Below, in pieces: positions 50,517 to 62,282 of a stretch of 64,000 bases of DNA. A program made the position numbers and the translations under genes. The stretch is from Jeotgalibacillus proteolyticus (lineage in GTDB: Bacteria; Bacillota; Bacilli; Bacillales; Jeotgalibacillaceae), in assembly GCF_002926065.1 (NCBI RefSeq), contig NZ_PREZ01000008.1, positions 150,013 through 214,012 of the forward strand. The letters run 5' to 3'. The notes under the pieces are model-generated. The model was not told the origin of the DNA and searched no databases. It was given only the letters and a program-made list of their open reading frames with translations. Every line of letters starts with the position of its first letter. Within the stretch, counting starts at the first letter, position 1.

Positions 50517-51557
50517 CTATACCTGCTGCTTAAATGTTACCCGCTCTTCATTTGCTGCGGTAACTTTTCCGATTAGATACGCATCTTCACCGGATGCAGC
50601 AATGGAATTCAGCGCTTTCTCTGCCTGATCCTCTTTTACTACAACGACAAATCCGATCCCCATATTAAAGACATGGAATAGCTCATCCTGTGTCATTCCT
50701 GCCGCCTCCTGAATGACATTAAAAACAGGATGTACCGGCCAGCTGCCAAGCGTGATTTCTACACCAAGCCCCTCAGGCAGCATGCGAGGAAGATTTTCAT
50801 AGAAGCCGCCTCCAGTTACGTGGGCCATCCCCATCACTTTGACCTCTTTTAAAAGCGGAAGAACTGATTTTGCATAAAGCTTTGTCGGTGTTAAAAGCAC
50901 CTCTCCAAGCGGTTGATCAAGCCCCTCCACCATATCAGTTAAAGCGTAGCCTTTATCCTCAAGCAGGCTTTTACGGACAAGAGAATAGCCATTGCTGTGA
51001 ATTCCGCTTGAAGAAAGACCGATGAGAATATGTCCTTCTTTAATTTTTTCACCTGTAATAATTTCACTTTTCTCACAGGCACCAACAGCAAACCCGGCCA
51101 TATCATACTCGTCTTCTTCATACATCCCCGGCATCTCAGCTGTTTCTCCGCCGATAAGAGCGCAGCCGGATTGCTCACAGCCATCGGCAATTCCTTTAAC
51201 GAGCTGTTCGATTTTTTCAGGTACAGCCTTCCCGACTGCCAGGTAATCTAAAAAGTATAGCGGTTCTGCCCCTTGAGCAATAATATCGTTCACACACATT
51301 GCCACGCAGTCAACGCCGATCGTATCATGACTGTCCATGGCAAATGCCAGCCGAAGCTTCGTGCCGACTCCATCAGTACCAGAGATCAGGACCGGTTCTT
51401 TGTAAGGCAGGGAAGATAAGTCAAACATTCCGCCAAATCCGCCGAAAGAACCCATCACACCCGGACGTGCGGTACGGGCAACATGTTTTTTCATTCGCTT
51501 AACGGATTCGTACCCTGCTTCTATATCTACTCCTGCTTGTCGGTAGGCATTTGACAT
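50517..51557 (-). CDS. purM: Phosphoribosylformylglycinamidine cyclo-ligase
   Basis: A 346-residue AIR synthetase. [14 protein letters not shown] and [10 protein letters not shown] are the ATP/metal segments, followed by [11 protein letters not shown]. It lies 11 bases after purF and is part of the continuous operon. Confidence 0.97.
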   Translation of the reverse strand: MSNAYRQAGVDIEAGYESVKRMKKHVARTARPGVMGSFGGFGGMFDLSSLPYKEPVLISGTDGVGTKLRLAFAMDSHDTIGVDCVAMCVNDIIAQGAEPLYFLDYLAVGKAVPEKIEQLVKGIADGCEQSGCALIGGETAEMPGMYEEDEYDMAGFAVGACEKSEIITGEKIKEGHILIGLSSSGIHSNGYSLVRKSLLEDKGYALTDMVEGLDQPLGEVLLTPTKLYAKSVLPLLKEVKVMGMAHVTGGGFYENLPRMLPEGLGVEITLGSWPVHPVFNVIQEAAGMTQDELFHVFNMGIGFVVVVKEDQAEKALNSIAASGEDAYLIGKVTAANEERVTFKQQV

Positions 51558-51568
51558 TACTGTTCCTC

Positions 51569-52990
51569 CTAGTGAGTTAACTCTTTTTCATATGGATGCA
51601 AGGTATCCGGATAAATCTCCGTTGGATATTTTCCGGTAAAGCAGGCTAAGCAATGCCCGCGATTCTCCCCCGAGTCCGGTCTGCCGATCGCTTCCACCAT
51701 GCCATCAACAGAGATAAAGCTGAGGCTGTCTGCCCCAATAATGGAACGAATTTCTTCAACCGAATTTTTACTCGCGATTAATTCCTCATGAGTACTCGTG
51801 TCGATGCCGTAAAAACAAGGGTTCTTAATTGGCGGTGAGCTGATTACCACATGAACCTCTGTTGCTCCTGCATCCTTCAGCATTTTCACGATTCTTCTGC
51901 TTGTGGTGCCGCGAACGATTGAATCATCAACCATGACGACACGCTTTCCGTCAACAACACCACGGACAGGAGAGAGCTTCATTTTAACCCCCTGCTCACG
52001 CAGCTCCTGAGATGGCTGAATGAAGGTACGGCCAATGTAGCGGTTTTTAATCAGACCCATTTCATAAGGAATATTTGCTGCTTCAGCATAGCCAATCGCT
52101 GCAGAGATACTGGAATCCGGCACCCCTGTTACGACATCTGCCTCAATTGGAAATTCAACAGCAAGCTGTTTACCAAGACGTTTTCTTGCACTGTGGATAT
52201 TAAGGCCGTCAATATCACTGTCAGGACGGGAAAAATACACATACTCCATCGTGCAGATTGAGCGGTTTGTGGCATACGTGAATTTTTCTGAGCGAATGCC
52301 TTCATCATTAATGATGAGGAGCTCCCCCGGTTCAACTGAACGGATGTACTCTGCTCCGATAATATCAAATGCACATGTTTCAGATGCTACGACAAATCCA
52401 TCACCAATCTGACCTAGTGAGAGCGGGCGCAGCCCATTTGGATCAAGTGCTACCATAAGCTCTGTTTCTGTCATGATGACAAATGCGTATGCCCCTTTTA
52501 ACATGGTTAGAGCATTTTTTACGCGTTCCTTCATGTTTTCGTAGCCGCTGCGTTTAATTAAATGAGCCAGCACCTCTGTATCCGAAGTGGTTTGAAAGAT
52601 GCTGCCCTGACGCTCAAGCTGATGCTTCAGTGCGTTTGCATTTACAAGATTGCCGTTATGGGCAAGAGCAAGGCTTTCTGTTTGAGAACGGAACAGCAGG
52701 GGCTGAACATTCTCATATCCGCCGCCGCCGGCTGTCGTATAACGCACATGTCCAACTGCGCCGTGTCCGTTAAGTTTATCAAGCTCCTCCTGGCTGAAGA
52801 CTTCTGTTACAAGTCCCTCACCTTTAAAGCTTGTGATGTCTTTGCCGTTTGACGCTACAATACCTGCGCCTTCCTGTCCCCGGTGCTGAAGACTTTGAAG
52901 TGCGTAGTACGTAAGCTGTGCTGCCTGTTCATGTCCCCAGATGCCGAATACTCCACACTCTTCATTTAGTCCTTTTAGCTCAGCAAGCAT
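51569..52990 (-). CDS. purF: Amidophosphoribosyltransferase
   Basis: A 473-residue enzyme for the first committed step, making phosphoribosylamine from PRPP and glutamine. An 11-residue propeptide precedes the N-terminal nucleophile in [11 protein letters not shown]. The PRPP-binding loop is [15 protein letters not shown]. It overlaps purL by 16 bases. Confidence 0.97.
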   Translation of the reverse strand: MLAELKGLNEECGVFGIWGHEQAAQLTYYALQSLQHRGQEGAGIVASNGKDITSFKGEGLVTEVFSQEELDKLNGHGAVGHVRYTTAGGGGYENVQPLLFRSQTESLALAHNGNLVNANALKHQLERQGSIFQTTSDTEVLAHLIKRSGYENMKERVKNALTMLKGAYAFVIMTETELMVALDPNGLRPLSLGQIGDGFVVASETCAFDIIGAEYIRSVEPGELLIINDEGIRSEKFTYATNRSICTMEYVYFSRPDSDIDGLNIHSARKRLGKQLAVEFPIEADVVTGVPDSSISAAIGYAEAANIPYEMGLIKNRYIGRTFIQPSQELREQGVKMKLSPVRGVVDGKRVVMVDDSIVRGTTSRRIVKMLKDAGATEVHVVISSPPIKNPCFYGIDTSTHEELIASKNSVEEIRSIIGADSLSFISVDGMVEAIGRPDSGENRGHCLACFTGKYPTEIYPDTLHPYEKELTH

Positions 52991-55191
52991 GAGATCGCTC
53001 CTCTCCAGCTATCTTCGAAGTCTTTAACAGGGCGATTAATTACAGCCTGCCCCCCGTTACGGACAAAGATGGCTGATTGGGCGGTTACATGTCCGATGTG
53101 CGCTGCGTCTACAAGTGCTTCAAATGCTTCCTTATGCTCCGGTGAAACAGAAACCAAAAAGCGTGATTGCGTTTCACTGAAAAGTGCCGTTACCGCTGAT
53201 CCATCAATCTCTGCTTCCACTCCAAGACCGTCTGTACCAAATGCAGATTCTGCAAGCGCTACTGCAAGACCGCCTTCTGCAAGATCGTGCGCCGAGGCTA
53301 CAAGCCCCTGCTGAATGGCTTCAAGCAGCTGCTGCTGGCGTAATTTCTCTATATCCAGATTAAGCTCAGGTGCTTTTCCAAAGATTTTTCCATGTACTAA
53401 TTTTTGAAGCTCACTACCGCCAAATTCTGTTTTCGTATCGCCAATCAAATAAACAAGATCGCCGGCTTTTTTAAAGCTTTGCGTTGTAATATGCTTTACA
53501 TTATCAATAAGGCCGACCATTCCAACAACCGGCGTTGGATAAACAGCTGTACCATTTGTTTCGTTGTACAAGGAAACATTTCCGCCGATCACTGGAGAGT
53601 TTAGCTCTCTGCACGCTTCACTCATTCCATCCACCGCTTTTTCCATTTGCCAGAAAATTTCCGGCTTATCAGGGCTTCCAAAATTCAAGCAGTCTGTGAT
53701 CGCAAGCGGCTTTCCACCAGAGCAAATGATATTTCTGGATGCCTCAGCCACTGCAATTTTCCCGCCTGTTTCAGGATCAAGATATAAGTAGCGTGAGTTG
53801 CAGTCTGTTGTCATAGCCAAAGCTTTTTCAGTCCCGCGAATCCGGAGAACAGCTGCATCTGACCCAGGCGTAACAATCGTATTTGTCCGCACCTGATAAT
53901 CATACTGGTCATAGACCCATTCCTTACTTGCAATCGTTGGCTGCTTTAAAAGGGCTAAAAGAGTTTCTTCAACATTCTCAACCTCAGGCTCCTTGTTCTC
54001 CATTGCCTGGAACTCACGATAGTATGCAGGCTCACTTGAAGGCTTGTGATAGACAGGCGCATCCTCAGCCAGAGCATCAACCGGAACATCTGCTACTACT
54101 TCACCGTTATGGGTCAGACGGAGGTTATGATCGTCCGTCACATATCCAACGGCCACTGCATCTAAATCATATTTATGGAAGAGCTCCTGAATTTCCTGCT
54201 CACGCCCTTTTTCAATGACGATCAGCATCCGTTCCTGTGATTCAGAAAGCATCATTTCATAAGCTGTCATACCCGTTTCACGCTGAGGAACAAGGTCAAG
54301 ATTCATTTCGATGCCTGATCCTGCTTTGCTGGCCATTTCAGCTGAGGAGCTTGTTAGACCTGCTGCTCCCATATCCTGAATCCCGATCAGGGCATCTGAT
54401 TTAATTAACTCCAGGCATGCTTCAAGAAGAAGCTTTTCCATAAACGGATCGCCTACTTGGACAGCCGGGCGTTTTTCCTCTGAAGCATCGCTTAATTCCT
54501 CAGAAGCAAAGGTTGCTCCATGAATGCCGTCGCGTCCTGTTTTAGCACCAACATACATCACCGTATTGCCGACACCCTTTGCCTGGCCCTTTTGAATGTC
54601 TTTATGGTCGATTAACCCGACGCACATTGCATTTACAAGAGGGTTTCCATCGTAGGATGCGTCAAATTGAATTTCTCCGCCAACTGTTGGAATGCCGATG
54701 CAGTTTCCGTAGCCTGCAATTCCTGCAACTACCTCTTCAAAAAGGTACCGAACACGAGCAGAATCCAATTCTCCAAAGCGTAAAGAGTTGAGGATCGCGA
54801 TGGGTCTTGCTCCCATTGAAAATACATCACGTATAATTCCGCCAACACCTGTTGCAGCGCCCTGGTAAGGTTCAATAGCAGAAGGGTGATTATGGCTTTC
54901 GATTTTAAATGCCACTGCTTGCCCGTCTCCAATATCAACGATACCCGCTCCTTCACCCGGTCCCTGTAAAACCTGCTCGCCTGTTACAGGGAACTTTTTC
55001 AGTAAGGGTTTAGAATTTTTATAGCTGCAATGCTCAGACCACATAACTGAAAATAATCCAAGCTCTGTATAGTTAGGAAGACGTCCCAGAATTTTTTCTA
55101 CCAGGCCGAACTCTTCGTCAGTTAATCCCATTTCCTTATAAATCTTTTCATCTTTTATATTCTGTGCTGTCGGTTCAAGCAGTAACGACAT
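52975..55191 (-). CDS. purL: Phosphoribosylformylglycinamidine synthase, large subunit
   Basis: A 738-residue small-type PurL, which acts with PurQ and PurS to make [28 protein letters not shown] and [12 protein letters not shown] are conserved ATP-binding features. It overlaps purQ by 17 bases and purF by 16 bases. Confidence 0.97.
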   Translation of the reverse strand: MSLLLEPTAQNIKDEKIYKEMGLTDEEFGLVEKILGRLPNYTELGLFSVMWSEHCSYKNSKPLLKKFPVTGEQVLQGPGEGAGIVDIGDGQAVAFKIESHNHPSAIEPYQGAATGVGGIIRDVFSMGARPIAILNSLRFGELDSARVRYLFEEVVAGIAGYGNCIGIPTVGGEIQFDASYDGNPLVNAMCVGLIDHKDIQKGQAKGVGNTVMYVGAKTGRDGIHGATFASEELSDASEEKRPAVQVGDPFMEKLLLEACLELIKSDALIGIQDMGAAGLTSSSAEMASKAGSGIEMNLDLVPQRETGMTAYEMMLSESQERMLIVIEKGREQEIQELFHKYDLDAVAVGYVTDDHNLRLTHNGEVVADVPVDALAEDAPVYHKPSSEPAYYREFQAMENKEPEVENVEETLLALLKQPTIASKEWVYDQYDYQVRTNTIVTPGSDAAVLRIRGTEKALAMTTDCNSRYLYLDPETGGKIAVAEASRNIICSGGKPLAITDCLNFGSPDKPEIFWQMEKAVDGMSEACRELNSPVIGGNVSLYNETNGTAVYPTPVVGMVGLIDNVKHITTQSFKKAGDLVYLIGDTKTEFGGSELQKLVHGKIFGKAPELNLDIEKLRQQQLLEAIQQGLVASAHDLAEGGLAVALAESAFGTDGLGVEAEIDGSAVTALFSETQSRFLVSVSPEHKEAFEALVDAAHIGHVTAQSAIFVRNGGQAVINRPVKDFEDSWRGAISCLLS

Positions 55192-55861
55192 TTGAGTCCC
55201 TCCAATGCTTTACAATCGATTGAAACAGTTTAAGTCCGTCTGCGCTTCCAAGAAGCGAATCCACTGCGCGTTCCGGGTGCGGCATCATACCAAGCACATT
55301 CCCTTTGGCATTTGTAATGCCGGCAATATCCCCTAAGCTTCCATTAGGATTTGTTCCTTCATAGGTAAAGGCAATCTGACCGTTTTCCTTTAATTCATTA
55401 AAAGTTGCATCATCACAGTAGTAGTTGCCTTCTCCATGCGCAATTGGAATCTGAATAACCTGATCCTTTTCATAGTCAGAGGTAAACATTGTTTTCGCAT
55501 TTTCAACACGAAGGCCAACGGTTCTGCACATGAATTTAAGCTCTTTATTCCGAAGCATAGCCCCTGGAAGAAGTCCTGCTTCAAGAAGAATTTGAAATCC
55601 GTTACATACGCCAAGAACCGGTTTGCCCTCCTCAGCTGCTTTTACGACTTCCTTCATTACATTTGAAAAGCGGGCAATTGAGCCTGAGCGCAGGTAATCC
55701 CCGTAGGAGAATCCTCCAGGAAGTAAGATCCCGTCGTAGCTGCTCAAGTCGCCTTCGTCGTGCCAAACATACTCTGCTTCTTCTCCGAGTTCATCTTTAA
55801 TCGCATGGTACATATCAATATCACAGTTCGAGCCTGGAAATACAATCACTGCAAATTTCAT
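55175..55861 (-). CDS. purQ: Phosphoribosylformylglycinamidine synthase, glutaminase subunit
   Basis: A 228-residue class I glutaminase. [15 protein letters not shown] holds the catalytic cysteine, and MMPHPERAV the histidine/glutamate pair. The start overlaps the purS end by four bases. Confidence 0.97.
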   Translation of the reverse strand: MKFAVIVFPGSNCDIDMYHAIKDELGEEAEYVWHDEGDLSSYDGILLPGGFSYGDYLRSGSIARFSNVMKEVVKAAEEGKPVLGVCNGFQILLEAGLLPGAMLRNKELKFMCRTVGLRVENAKTMFTSDYEKDQVIQIPIAHGEGNYYCDDATFNELKENGQIAFTYEGTNPNGSLGDIAGITNAKGNVLGMMPHPERAVDSLLGSADGLKLFQSIVKHWRDSNVVTA

Positions 55862-56112
55862 TTTGTGACTGCCTCCTCCACCTCATACTCATAGTTTTCA
55901 ATCACTGTATTCGCAAGAAGTCTTTCGCACATTTCTTTCACGACCTCATCAATCGGGCGATCGGTTGGTTCAAGTGTTACTTCAAGGTATTTACCGATGC
56001 GTACATCCTGAACCTCATGATAATTTAACGCGTGCAATGAGCTTTTCACTGCTGTTCCCTGTGGATCAAGTACACTTTCTCTTAAAGTTACGTGGATTTT
56101 TACTTTTATCAT
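55858..56112 (-). CDS. purS: Phosphoribosylformylglycinamidine synthase, PurS subunit
   Basis: An 84-residue small subunit bridging PurL and Pur[21 protein letters not shown] sequence (here [17 protein letters not shown]) and [12 protein letters not shown] are typical. Four-base overlaps on both sides indicate coupled translation. Confidence 0.96.
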   Translation of the reverse strand: MIKVKIHVTLRESVLDPQGTAVKSSLHALNYHEVQDVRIGKYLEVTLEPTDRPIDEVVKEMCERLLANTVIENYEYEVEEAVTK

Positions 56113-56825
56113 GATGATACGCCTCCTAGTCTTGTGAAAACAGTTTGATAGGCATCTGTTAAACTGCCCAAATCTCTTCTAAAAACATCTTTATCAAGCT
56201 TTTCCTTTGTTTTTGAATCCCATAATCTGCACGTGTCCGGAGATATTTCATCCGCCAAAAGAATTGATCCGTCTTTTCCTCTGCCAAACTCCAATTTAAA
56301 ATCAATTAAATCAACGCCGATTTCATTAAAGAAGCGGGTTAGTATGCTATTGATTTCAAGTGCTTTTTCTTTTAGCACTGTAAGCTCCTCAGGCTTGGCA
56401 AGAGATAGAATCGAGATATGATCTTCATTAATGAGAGGATCTCCAAGTTCATCATCCTTGTAATACCATTCCACAATCGTATGCTTAAGCGGCTGTCCTT
56501 CCTCTAGTCCAATTCTTTTGGCCAATGTTCCGGCTACAACGTTTCTTACAACAACTTCAATCGGAATAATTTCTACATGGCGCACAAGCTGTTCATGATC
56601 GGAAAGCTTTTGAACAAAATGCGAGTCAATTCCTTCTGCTTTTAACTTTTCAAACAGTAATGAGGTAATATGATTGTTTAACTGACCCTTGCCTTCAATA
56701 CTGGCTTTTTTCTCGCCGTTAAAGGCGGTTGCAGAATCCTTGTATTCAAGCCATAAAATCCCTTCTTCATTTGTTGAATACAAACGCTTTGCTTTTCCTT
56801 CATAGAGCAGCTGCCTTTTTTCCAT
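56109..56825 (-). CDS. purC: SAICAR synthase
   Basis: A 238-residue enzyme joining aspartate to CAIR. LLYEGKAKRLYST opens it, and VDLIDFKLEFGR and LLADEISPDTCRLWD are the family signatures. AAGGAG precedes the ATG. About 100 bases separate it from purB. Confidence 0.97.
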   Translation of the reverse strand: MEKRQLLYEGKAKRLYSTNEEGILWLEYKDSATAFNGEKKASIEGKGQLNNHITSLLFEKLKAEGIDSHFVQKLSDHEQLVRHVEIIPIEVVVRNVVAGTLAKRIGLEEGQPLKHTIVEWYYKDDELGDPLINEDHISILSLAKPEELTVLKEKALEINSILTRFFNEIGVDLIDFKLEFGRGKDGSILLADEISPDTCRLWDSKTKEKLDKDVFRRDLGSLTDAYQTVFTRLGGVSS

Positions 56826-56928
56826 GTGAAATACACTCCTTGAAAGTCGGAATTTTGAATCTATTTATCTTGTAAACCAGGGAAATTCCAAGGTCCGCAC
56901 ATTTAGTGCGGGCCTTAGAATCCATCAT
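56826..56928 (-). other. purB-purC spacer with a hairpin
   Basis: AAGGCCCGCAC and GTGCGGACCTT form a 10-bp stem with one mismatch shortly after the purB stop. No U-run follows, so it is probably not a terminator. It may stabilise or process the operon RNA. Confidence 0.5.
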
Positions 56929-58227
56929 TTAATCGTTTAGCCCTAGACGGGTAAAGATCGTATCAACATGCTGGAGATGATAGCTGTAATCAAAGCAGTT
57001 GGCAATTTCTTCAGGTGACAGCTTTGAGGTGATCGCTTCTTCTCCTTCTACAAGCTCACGGAAATGAACCTGCTTTTCCCACGCTTCCATTGCTTTTGGC
57101 TGAACAGTATCATAGGCTTCTTCTCGTGAAAGACCTTTGTCAATTAGTGCAAGAAGTACACGCTGTGAATATATAAGTCCGAGTGTTGCGTCCATATTCC
57201 GATTCATGTTTTCAGGGAAGACGGTCAGGTTCTTCACGATATTGCCAAAGCGGTTCAGCATATAATTTAATGCGATCGTTGCATCCGGTAAAATAACCCG
57301 TTCTGCAGAAGAGTGGGAGATATCCCGCTCATGCCATAGCGGCACGTTTTCATAGGCAGTCAGCATATAGCCCCGGATTAATCGTGCAAGCCCCGTCATG
57401 TTTTCAGATCCGATCGGGTTGCGTTTATGCGGCATAGCAGATGAACCTTTTTGTCCTTTTGCGAAAAATTCCTCAACTTCTCTTGTTTCACTTTTTTGCA
57501 GGCCGCGTACCTCAACGGAAAACTTTTCAATGGAGGTTGCAATTAGCGCCAGGGTAGACATGTAATCAGCATGACGGTCGCGCTGCAGTGTCTGTGTTGA
57601 AATAGGTGCTGCCTGGAGCCCCAATTGCTCACATACATATGCTTCTACAAAAGGATTAATATTGGCATACGTTCCAACCGCTCCGGACATTTTTCCAAAT
57701 TCAACGCCTTCTGCTGCAAGTTTAAAACGCTCAAGGTTTCTCTTCATTTCCTGGTGCCACAGGGCAAGCTTCAGGCCAAATGTCGTCGGCTCTGCATGCA
57801 CACCATGCGTACGGCCCATCATAACGGTTAATTTATGTTCTTTTGCTTTTGCAGCAAGAATGTCAACGAAGTTCTCAAGATCATTAAGAAGGATTTCATT
57901 CGCCTGCTTAAGTATGTATGAAAGTGCTGTGTCGACCACATCTGTTGAAGTTAAGCCGTAATGCACCCATTTTTTTTCGTCTCCAAGTGTTTCAGAAACT
58001 GCACGAGTAAACGCTACGACGTCATGACGGGTTTCCTCTTCGATTTCCTGGATGCGGTTTACGTCAAATGAAGCATTTGCTCGTATCTTCTTTACATCCT
58101 CCTTAGGAATATCGCCAAGCTCAGCCCATGCCTCACAGGCTAAAATTTCTACTTCAAGCCAGGCCTGAAAACGGTTTTGTTCTGTCCAGATTGATCCCAT
58201 TTCGGGACGTGTGTAACGTTCAATCAT
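56929..58227 (-). CDS. purB: Adenylosuccinate lyase
   Basis: A 432-residue lyase acting in two steps of purine synthesis. The fumarase-superfamily signature [16 protein letters not shown] and [14 protein letters not shown] are intact. The start is ATG 58227 after GGAGG, giving the usual length; the longer frame from 58281 overlaps purK's end. Confidence 0.97.
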   Translation of the reverse strand: MIERYTRPEMGSIWTEQNRFQAWLEVEILACEAWAELGDIPKEDVKKIRANASFDVNRIQEIEEETRHDVVAFTRAVSETLGDEKKWVHYGLTSTDVVDTALSYILKQANEILLNDLENFVDILAAKAKEHKLTVMMGRTHGVHAEPTTFGLKLALWHQEMKRNLERFKLAAEGVEFGKMSGAVGTYANINPFVEAYVCEQLGLQAAPISTQTLQRDRHADYMSTLALIATSIEKFSVEVRGLQKSETREVEEFFAKGQKGSSAMPHKRNPIGSENMTGLARLIRGYMLTAYENVPLWHERDISHSSAERVILPDATIALNYMLNRFGNIVKNLTVFPENMNRNMDATLGLIYSQRVLLALIDKGLSREEAYDTVQPKAMEAWEKQVHFRELVEGEEAITSKLSPEEIANCFDYSYHLQHVDTIFTRLGLND

Positions 58228-58243
58228 CTTGTGGTACCTCCAA

Positions 58244-59371
58244 TTATGTTGTCTTCCAAATTTGTGAACCGTCAGCCTCAATTAAGGCTTCCTCTACATC
58301 ATGGGTCAGTATCGTAACATGTCCCATCTTTCGGTTTTCCTTCGCTTCAGCTTTCCCGTATAAATGAATGGACCAGTTTGGATAGCTATCCAAAGCACCA
58401 ATGACCGGCTCGACATGCTGACCGAGAATATTTACCATGACAACCGGCATAACGAGCTCTGTTGTTTTTAACGGCCAGTTGCAGATGGCTCTGATATGCT
58501 GGTGAAATTGAGATGTTGCACAGGCTTCGATTGAATAATGACCTGAATTATGCGGCCTTGGTGCAAGCTCATTAACATAAATTTCACCGGTTTTTGTCAC
58601 GAACATTTCAACGGCGAGTGTTCCAACCAGCCCGATTTGATCGGCTATCTGAAGAGCAAGCTTGATCGCAAGTCCTGACACTTCAGGCTCCAGTCTTGCT
58701 GGAACGATTGACTGGTGCAGAATATGATTTATATGGATGTTCTCAGCAATTGGCAGGGTAGTGGTCTGTCCGTACTCATTCCGGTGAACGATAACAGAAA
58801 CTTCTTTGTCAAATTGGATGAAGGATTCAAGTACACATGGTCCGCTTTGGGTAATGAGCGCTGTTCCTTCGTCCAAATCCTCCATGGTATTTAGCTTTAC
58901 CTGTCCTTTTCCATCGTATCCTCCTGTAGAGGTTTTTAAAACAGCCGGAAAACCGAACGTTTCTATCTTATCATATAAGTCTTGTTCGTTTTCAATGATT
59001 TTATAGGGAGCAACAGGTACGCCTGCCTGATCAAGCATATTTTTTTCATATCGGCGGTCCTGTGTAATCCTGATCAGCTCCGAACCCTGTGGCACATGAG
59101 CTATTGTGGTTAACCACTTAAGAGCGTCTGCATTTATATTTTCGAATTCATAGGTGATAACGTCACTGCTTTCAGCGAGCCTTTTCAATGCTTCACGGTC
59201 ATCAAAGGCAGCCTGAATCTCTACATCAGCGACTTGGCCGCATGGAGAATTCTCACCCGGATCAAGCACTGCAATGTTAAATCCGGCTTCCTTGGCAGCT
59301 AATGCCATCATCCGTCCGAGCTGGCCTCCGCCAATTATGCCAATAGTCTGTCCTGGAAGAATTCTTTTCAT
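58244..59371 (-). CDS. purK: N5-carboxyaminoimidazole ribonucleotide synthase
   Basis: A 375-residue ATP-grasp enzyme. [19 protein letters not shown] opens it; [14 protein letters not shown] is the ATP-grasp loop and [18 protein letters not shown] the metal-binding end. It overlaps purE by four bases. Confidence 0.97.
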   Translation of the reverse strand: MKRILPGQTIGIIGGGQLGRMMALAAKEAGFNIAVLDPGENSPCGQVADVEIQAAFDDREALKRLAESSDVITYEFENINADALKWLTTIAHVPQGSELIRITQDRRYEKNMLDQAGVPVAPYKIIENEQDLYDKIETFGFPAVLKTSTGGYDGKGQVKLNTMEDLDEGTALITQSGPCVLESFIQFDKEVSVIVHRNEYGQTTTLPIAENIHINHILHQSIVPARLEPEVSGLAIKLALQIADQIGLVGTLAVEMFVTKTGEIYVNELAPRPHNSGHYSIEACATSQFHQHIRAICNWPLKTTELVMPVVMVNILGQHVEPVIGALDSYPNWSIHLYGKAEAKENRKMGHVTILTHDVEEALIEADGSQIWKTT

Positions 59372-59859
59372 ATAAGATCACCACTGCTCTTTTTGACTTT
59401 TTCTTCACTTGCCTTTCTCCTGTCATCTAAACGCTGGGCAAGATCGGGATCAAACGCAGATAGGATCTGGGCGGAAAGAAGACCTGCATTAACCGCACCA
59501 GCGTCCCCTATTGCAACTGTTGCAACAGGTACTCCTCCTGGCATTTGTACAATCGAAAGAAGTGAATCAAGCCCGTTTAGTGCCTTGGATTGAATCGGTA
59601 CACCAATCACCGGAAGTGTCGTCTTAGCTGCGACCATTCCTGGTAAATGCGCAGCTCCCCCTGCTCCTGCAATAATTACCTTTATCCCTTTTTCTCTGGC
59701 ACCATTTGCATACTCAAACATAAGATCCGGGGTACGGTGGGCGCTGACAACCTGTTTTTCATAAGGTACTTCAAGCTCTTCAAGAATGTCGCATGCTTTT
59801 TTCATCGTCGGCCAATCTGATGTGCTTCCCATAATGACACCAACTGCTGCTTTCATCAT
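59368..59859 (-). CDS. purE: N5-CAIR mutase
   Basis: A 163-residue class I Pur[18 protein letters not shown] and [14 protein letters not shown] form the active site, and [15 protein letters not shown] is conserved. First gene of the purEKBCSQLFMNHD operon. GGAGTGAG precedes two adjacent ATG codons. Confidence 0.97.
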   Translation of the reverse strand: MMKAAVGVIMGSTSDWPTMKKACDILEELEVPYEKQVVSAHRTPDLMFEYANGAREKGIKVIIAGAGGAAHLPGMVAAKTTLPVIGVPIQSKALNGLDSLLSIVQMPGGVPVATVAIGDAGAVNAGLLSAQILSAFDPDLAQRLDDRRKASEEKVKKSSGDLI

Positions 59860-59892
59860 CTCACTCCATTAATCTATTAAGTATTCAGGCAT

Positions 59893-59950
59893 GAAAAAAA
59901 CCCAGGTCAACAATCTCCTTTTATCAGAAGGAAAGTTGTTCACCTGGGTC
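59893..59950 (-). terminator. Riboswitch-controlled terminator before purE
   Basis: GACCCAGGTGAACAAC and GTTGTTGACCTGGGT-type arms form a long stem followed by TTTTTTT. It is the expression platform of the purine riboswitch: with ligand bound, transcription ends here. Confidence 0.92.
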
Positions 59951-60006
59951 CCGAATTCAATCATTTACCCTAAAAAGGGCATAGCGGATCCATGGCAATA
60001 CTTTCC

Positions 60007-60073
60007 CTCATAGTCCGGTCATTTACGGTAACCGGGTAGAAACTTTTGGGCCATATTCCCATGATTATATGAG
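60007..60073 (-). promoter_or_regulatory. Guanine-class purine riboswitch
   Basis: The aptamer shows CUCAUAUAAUC, GGGAAUAUGGCCC (P2 arm), AAGUUUCUACCCGG, CCGUAAAU and CCGGACUAUGAG. CUCAUA/UAUGAG is the P1 stem. The ligand-reading base is C in GACUAUG (adenine switches have U there), so guanine, hypoxanthine or xanthine is expected. Confidence 0.97.
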
Positions 60074-60104
60074 GTCGTATGCGGTATTCGTTTATCTCGT
60101 ATTC

Positions 60105-60133
60105 ATCATAACAAGGTGACATGCCTGCGTCAA
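60105..60133 (-). promoter_or_regulatory. Promoter of the purine operon
   Basis: TTGACG and TATGAT with 17-base spacing on the minus strand, about 30 bases upstream of the aptamer. Confidence 0.85.
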
Positions 60134-60135
60134 CC

Positions 60136-60180
60136 TTAAACCGAACAATTTTATACTGCTATAATTTATTGTTCGCTTTT
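60136..60180. promoter_or_regulatory. Pair of PurR boxes
   Basis: Two inverted PurBox-like sites (AAACCGAACAATTTT and, inverted, AAAAGCGAACAATAAAT), with conserved CGAA cores and about 16 bases between, upstream of the -35. This is the arrangement bound by Bacillus PurR. It overlaps the end of yebG. Confidence 0.88.
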
Positions 60181-60363
60181 CATTCCCTGAAATCGAATTT
60201 TCTGTCTAATTGGCTCTCTTTTGACAGAACTTCCCTCTTTTATTTCTTTAAAAACAGGCTCTTCCATTCTTCTTACCGGAAGATATCCAAGCTCCGCCAT
60301 GCGCTTGAGACAGTTATCAATCGATTCATTCTCTTCCACCTCAAACCATTGTTTCTTGCTCAT
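60166..60363 (-). CDS. yebG: NETI-motif protein YebG
   Basis: A 65-residue protein of the NETI family, function unknown. [20 protein letters not shown] carries NESI in place of NETI. ATG 60363, after GGAGGAAAAGAA, is preferred over the upstream frame. It overlaps the 3' end of yebE, as in B. subtilis, and lies just upstream of the pur promoter. Confidence 0.88.
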   Translation of the reverse strand: MSKKQWFEVEENESIDNCLKRMAELGYLPVRRMEEPVFKEIKEGSSVKREPIRQKIRFQGMKSEQ

Positions 60364-60913
60364 TTTTCTTTTCCTCCTGCGCAATTCGTCTTCTTACACT
60401 CTTCACCCAGAAACCGCCGTGGATTGCTTTTGGTTCATACGAGATAATAAATGCTTTTGGGTCTATTTCTTTAATCGTCTGATAAAGCTTAAGCTCATAC
60501 CTTCTTGGGGTCAAAATCTGCATAGCCCATCTTCCCCCTTCAAGCCCGTTCGCCTCCCAATCCGTTACCCCGTAACCTTTTGCACGAAGTTTTCTTGGAA
60601 GATCGAGTCCGTTATCCATTGTAATCACATTAACGGTTATATAGCCGAGGGCAAGCTTTTCTTCTATTTTCATGCCGACAATAACACCGATTCCATAGCC
60701 GACAGCATAAGCAATGAGGTTTTGAAGCTCATTTAAATTATCAAGCACGAGTCCAAGTCCAACTACATAAATCACAACCTCGACGGTACTGACGCCCGCC
60801 GCTAAATATCGGTAGCCCTTTAAGGTTAAAATCATTCGTATAGTAAAAAAAGATACATAAAAAATATTAATCACAAAAATGATCGCCATCATAATTAACC
60901 CGTTTTCAAGCAC
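60341..60913 (-). CDS. yebE: UPF0316 membrane protein YebE
   Basis: A protein of about 190 residues with three membrane segments ([40 protein letters not shown] and [19 protein letters not shown]) and a cytosolic DUF2179-like end. Function unknown. GTG 60913 is seven bases after GGAGG and starts the family's usual VLENGL; the longer frame is rejected. It keeps its B. subtilis place next to yebG. Confidence 0.88.
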   Translation of the reverse strand: MLENGLIMMAIIFVINIFYVSFFTIRMILTLKGYRYLAAGVSTVEVVIYVVGLGLVLDNLNELQNLIAYAVGYGIGVIVGMKIEEKLALGYITVNVITMDNGLDLPRKLRAKGYGVTDWEANGLEGGRWAMQILTPRRYELKLYQTIKEIDPKAFIISYEPKAIHGGFWVKSVRRRIAQEEKKNEQETMV

Positions 60914-61105
60914 GCTTTTTCCTCCTTTATCAATGGAAGAAACGGATCTCATCTCAGCAAGATAAATTTCTTCTTATTTCTACTAACGTTATGCTACTAG
61001 CGCTTTGAGAAAAAGTAAAGATTAACCTTTGCAAACTTATATTCTTTTTATCCTTCGTCTTGCGAAATGATATACTAAAAGAATCTTACCATAAGGAGCT
61101 AAATC

Positions 61106-62053
61106 ATGACACAGCCTGTATATATTGCCATCATTGGTCTTGGAGCAATTGGGGAGCGGCTCATTCCTTCTTTTCTCGCACATCCCCACTACAGTATAAA
61201 AGCCATTTGCGATGTAGATCATCAGCATATGGAAAAAATCAATTCTGCCTATAAGCTTAATGCAGCCACCTATACTTCTTTTGAAGAATTACTTAAAGAT
61301 CCGTCTGTAAATTCCGTTTATATTGCGGTTCCTCCTAAATGGCATTACATCTATACAATGCAGGCGATCAACAAAGGTAAGCATATTCTTTGTGAAAAAC
61401 CGCTGGCTAATTCATTGTCAGAGGCCATGGAAATGGTCAAGGCAGCTGATGATAACGGAATCATTAATGCTATTCACTTTCCACTGCACTACAGTCAAGA
61501 AGCAGTAAGTTTAAACGAAAAGCTTCCTGAGATTGGTCAGCTAAAACGGATAGAATTAACGATGCGCTTTGAAACCTGGCCAAGAAGCTGGCAGCAAAAT
61601 GACTGGATCGCAAAACGTGAACAGGGAGGCTTTATCAGGGAGATTACTCCTCATTTTATTCAGCTTACCCATTCACTTGCAGGTGAAATTAGTGATATCC
61701 AATCTATTGTTCAATATCCAGGAGACCATGAAAGCTGTGAAACAAGCATTATTGCTTCTGGAATGCTTTCCGGTAACGTTCCGATTATTATTAACGGTCA
61801 TTCAGGAATCGGTATGAAGGATGATCTCACCTATCGTTTATTTGGAACGAAGGGAGTCCTCTCTCTTGATCAATGGGCGCAGCTGAAACAAGGTTCCCTG
61901 ACTCAACCTCTTGAGCTTATTCAGTCGAGAGAAGACCGGTCCTCTCACTCTGTTCTTGAGGAATTTCACAACGCTATTAACTTGAAAAAAGCAAACCTGG
62001 TTTCTTTTCAGGAAGGGCATGCAGTTCAGCGTACACTTGAAGAATTACTTTAA
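61106..62053 (+). CDS. Gfo/Idh/MocA-family oxidoreductase
   Basis: A 315-residue NAD(P)-dependent oxidoreductase: IAIIGLGAIGERLIPSFL, VYIAVPPKWHYIYTMQAI and HILCEKPLANSLSEAM follow the family order. It is the third such gene in this window and is not close to the other two. ATG follows AAGGAGC. It is a lone gene between yebE and a DJ-1 protein. Confidence 0.87.
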   Translation: MTQPVYIAIIGLGAIGERLIPSFLAHPHYSIKAICDVDHQHMEKINSAYKLNAATYTSFEELLKDPSVNSVYIAVPPKWHYIYTMQAINKGKHILCEKPLANSLSEAMEMVKAADDNGIINAIHFPLHYSQEAVSLNEKLPEIGQLKRIELTMRFETWPRSWQQNDWIAKREQGGFIREITPHFIQLTHSLAGEISDIQSIVQYPGDHESCETSIIASGMLSGNVPIIINGHSGIGMKDDLTYRLFGTKGVLSLDQWAQLKQGSLTQPLELIQSREDRSSHSVLEEFHNAINLKKANLVSFQEGHAVQRTLEELL

Positions 62054-62078
62054 ACTTAAAGACATTCATTTAAAGATT

Positions 62079-62117
62079 AAAAAGAGGGTGAGACAAATGT
62101 ATGTCTCACCCTCTTTT
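62079..62117 (+). terminator. Terminator
   Basis: AAAGAGGGTGAGACA and its complement with a T run, after the oxidoreductase gene and adjoining the GC-rich repeat. Confidence 0.9.
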
Positions 62118-62240
62118 GTCCGGTTCACTGCGCTTCAGGCGGACGCTTCCGCGGGGCGGGGCCTTTCGCTAACTTGCTTCGAAAGTGGATCTCAAACTCC
62201 CGCTTCATCCTGCAGGAGACGCCACCTTCCGCTCCATTTA
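62118..62240. repeat. GC-rich intergenic repeat-like element
   Basis: About 120 bases of unusually GC-rich sequence stand out from the AT-rich surroundings: GCTTCAGGCGGACGCTTCCG, GCGGGGCGGGGCC, CTTTCG/CGAAAG arms and TCCTGCAGGAGACGCC. From memory, similar blocks occur dispersed in Bacillaceae intergenic regions, often next to a GTGAGAC-type terminator like the one here. I cannot confirm other copies in this window. Confidence 0.55.
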
Positions 62241-62282
62241 CCTCACGTTTTTAAAATTATTGATATGTCCCAGAGTTTTTAC

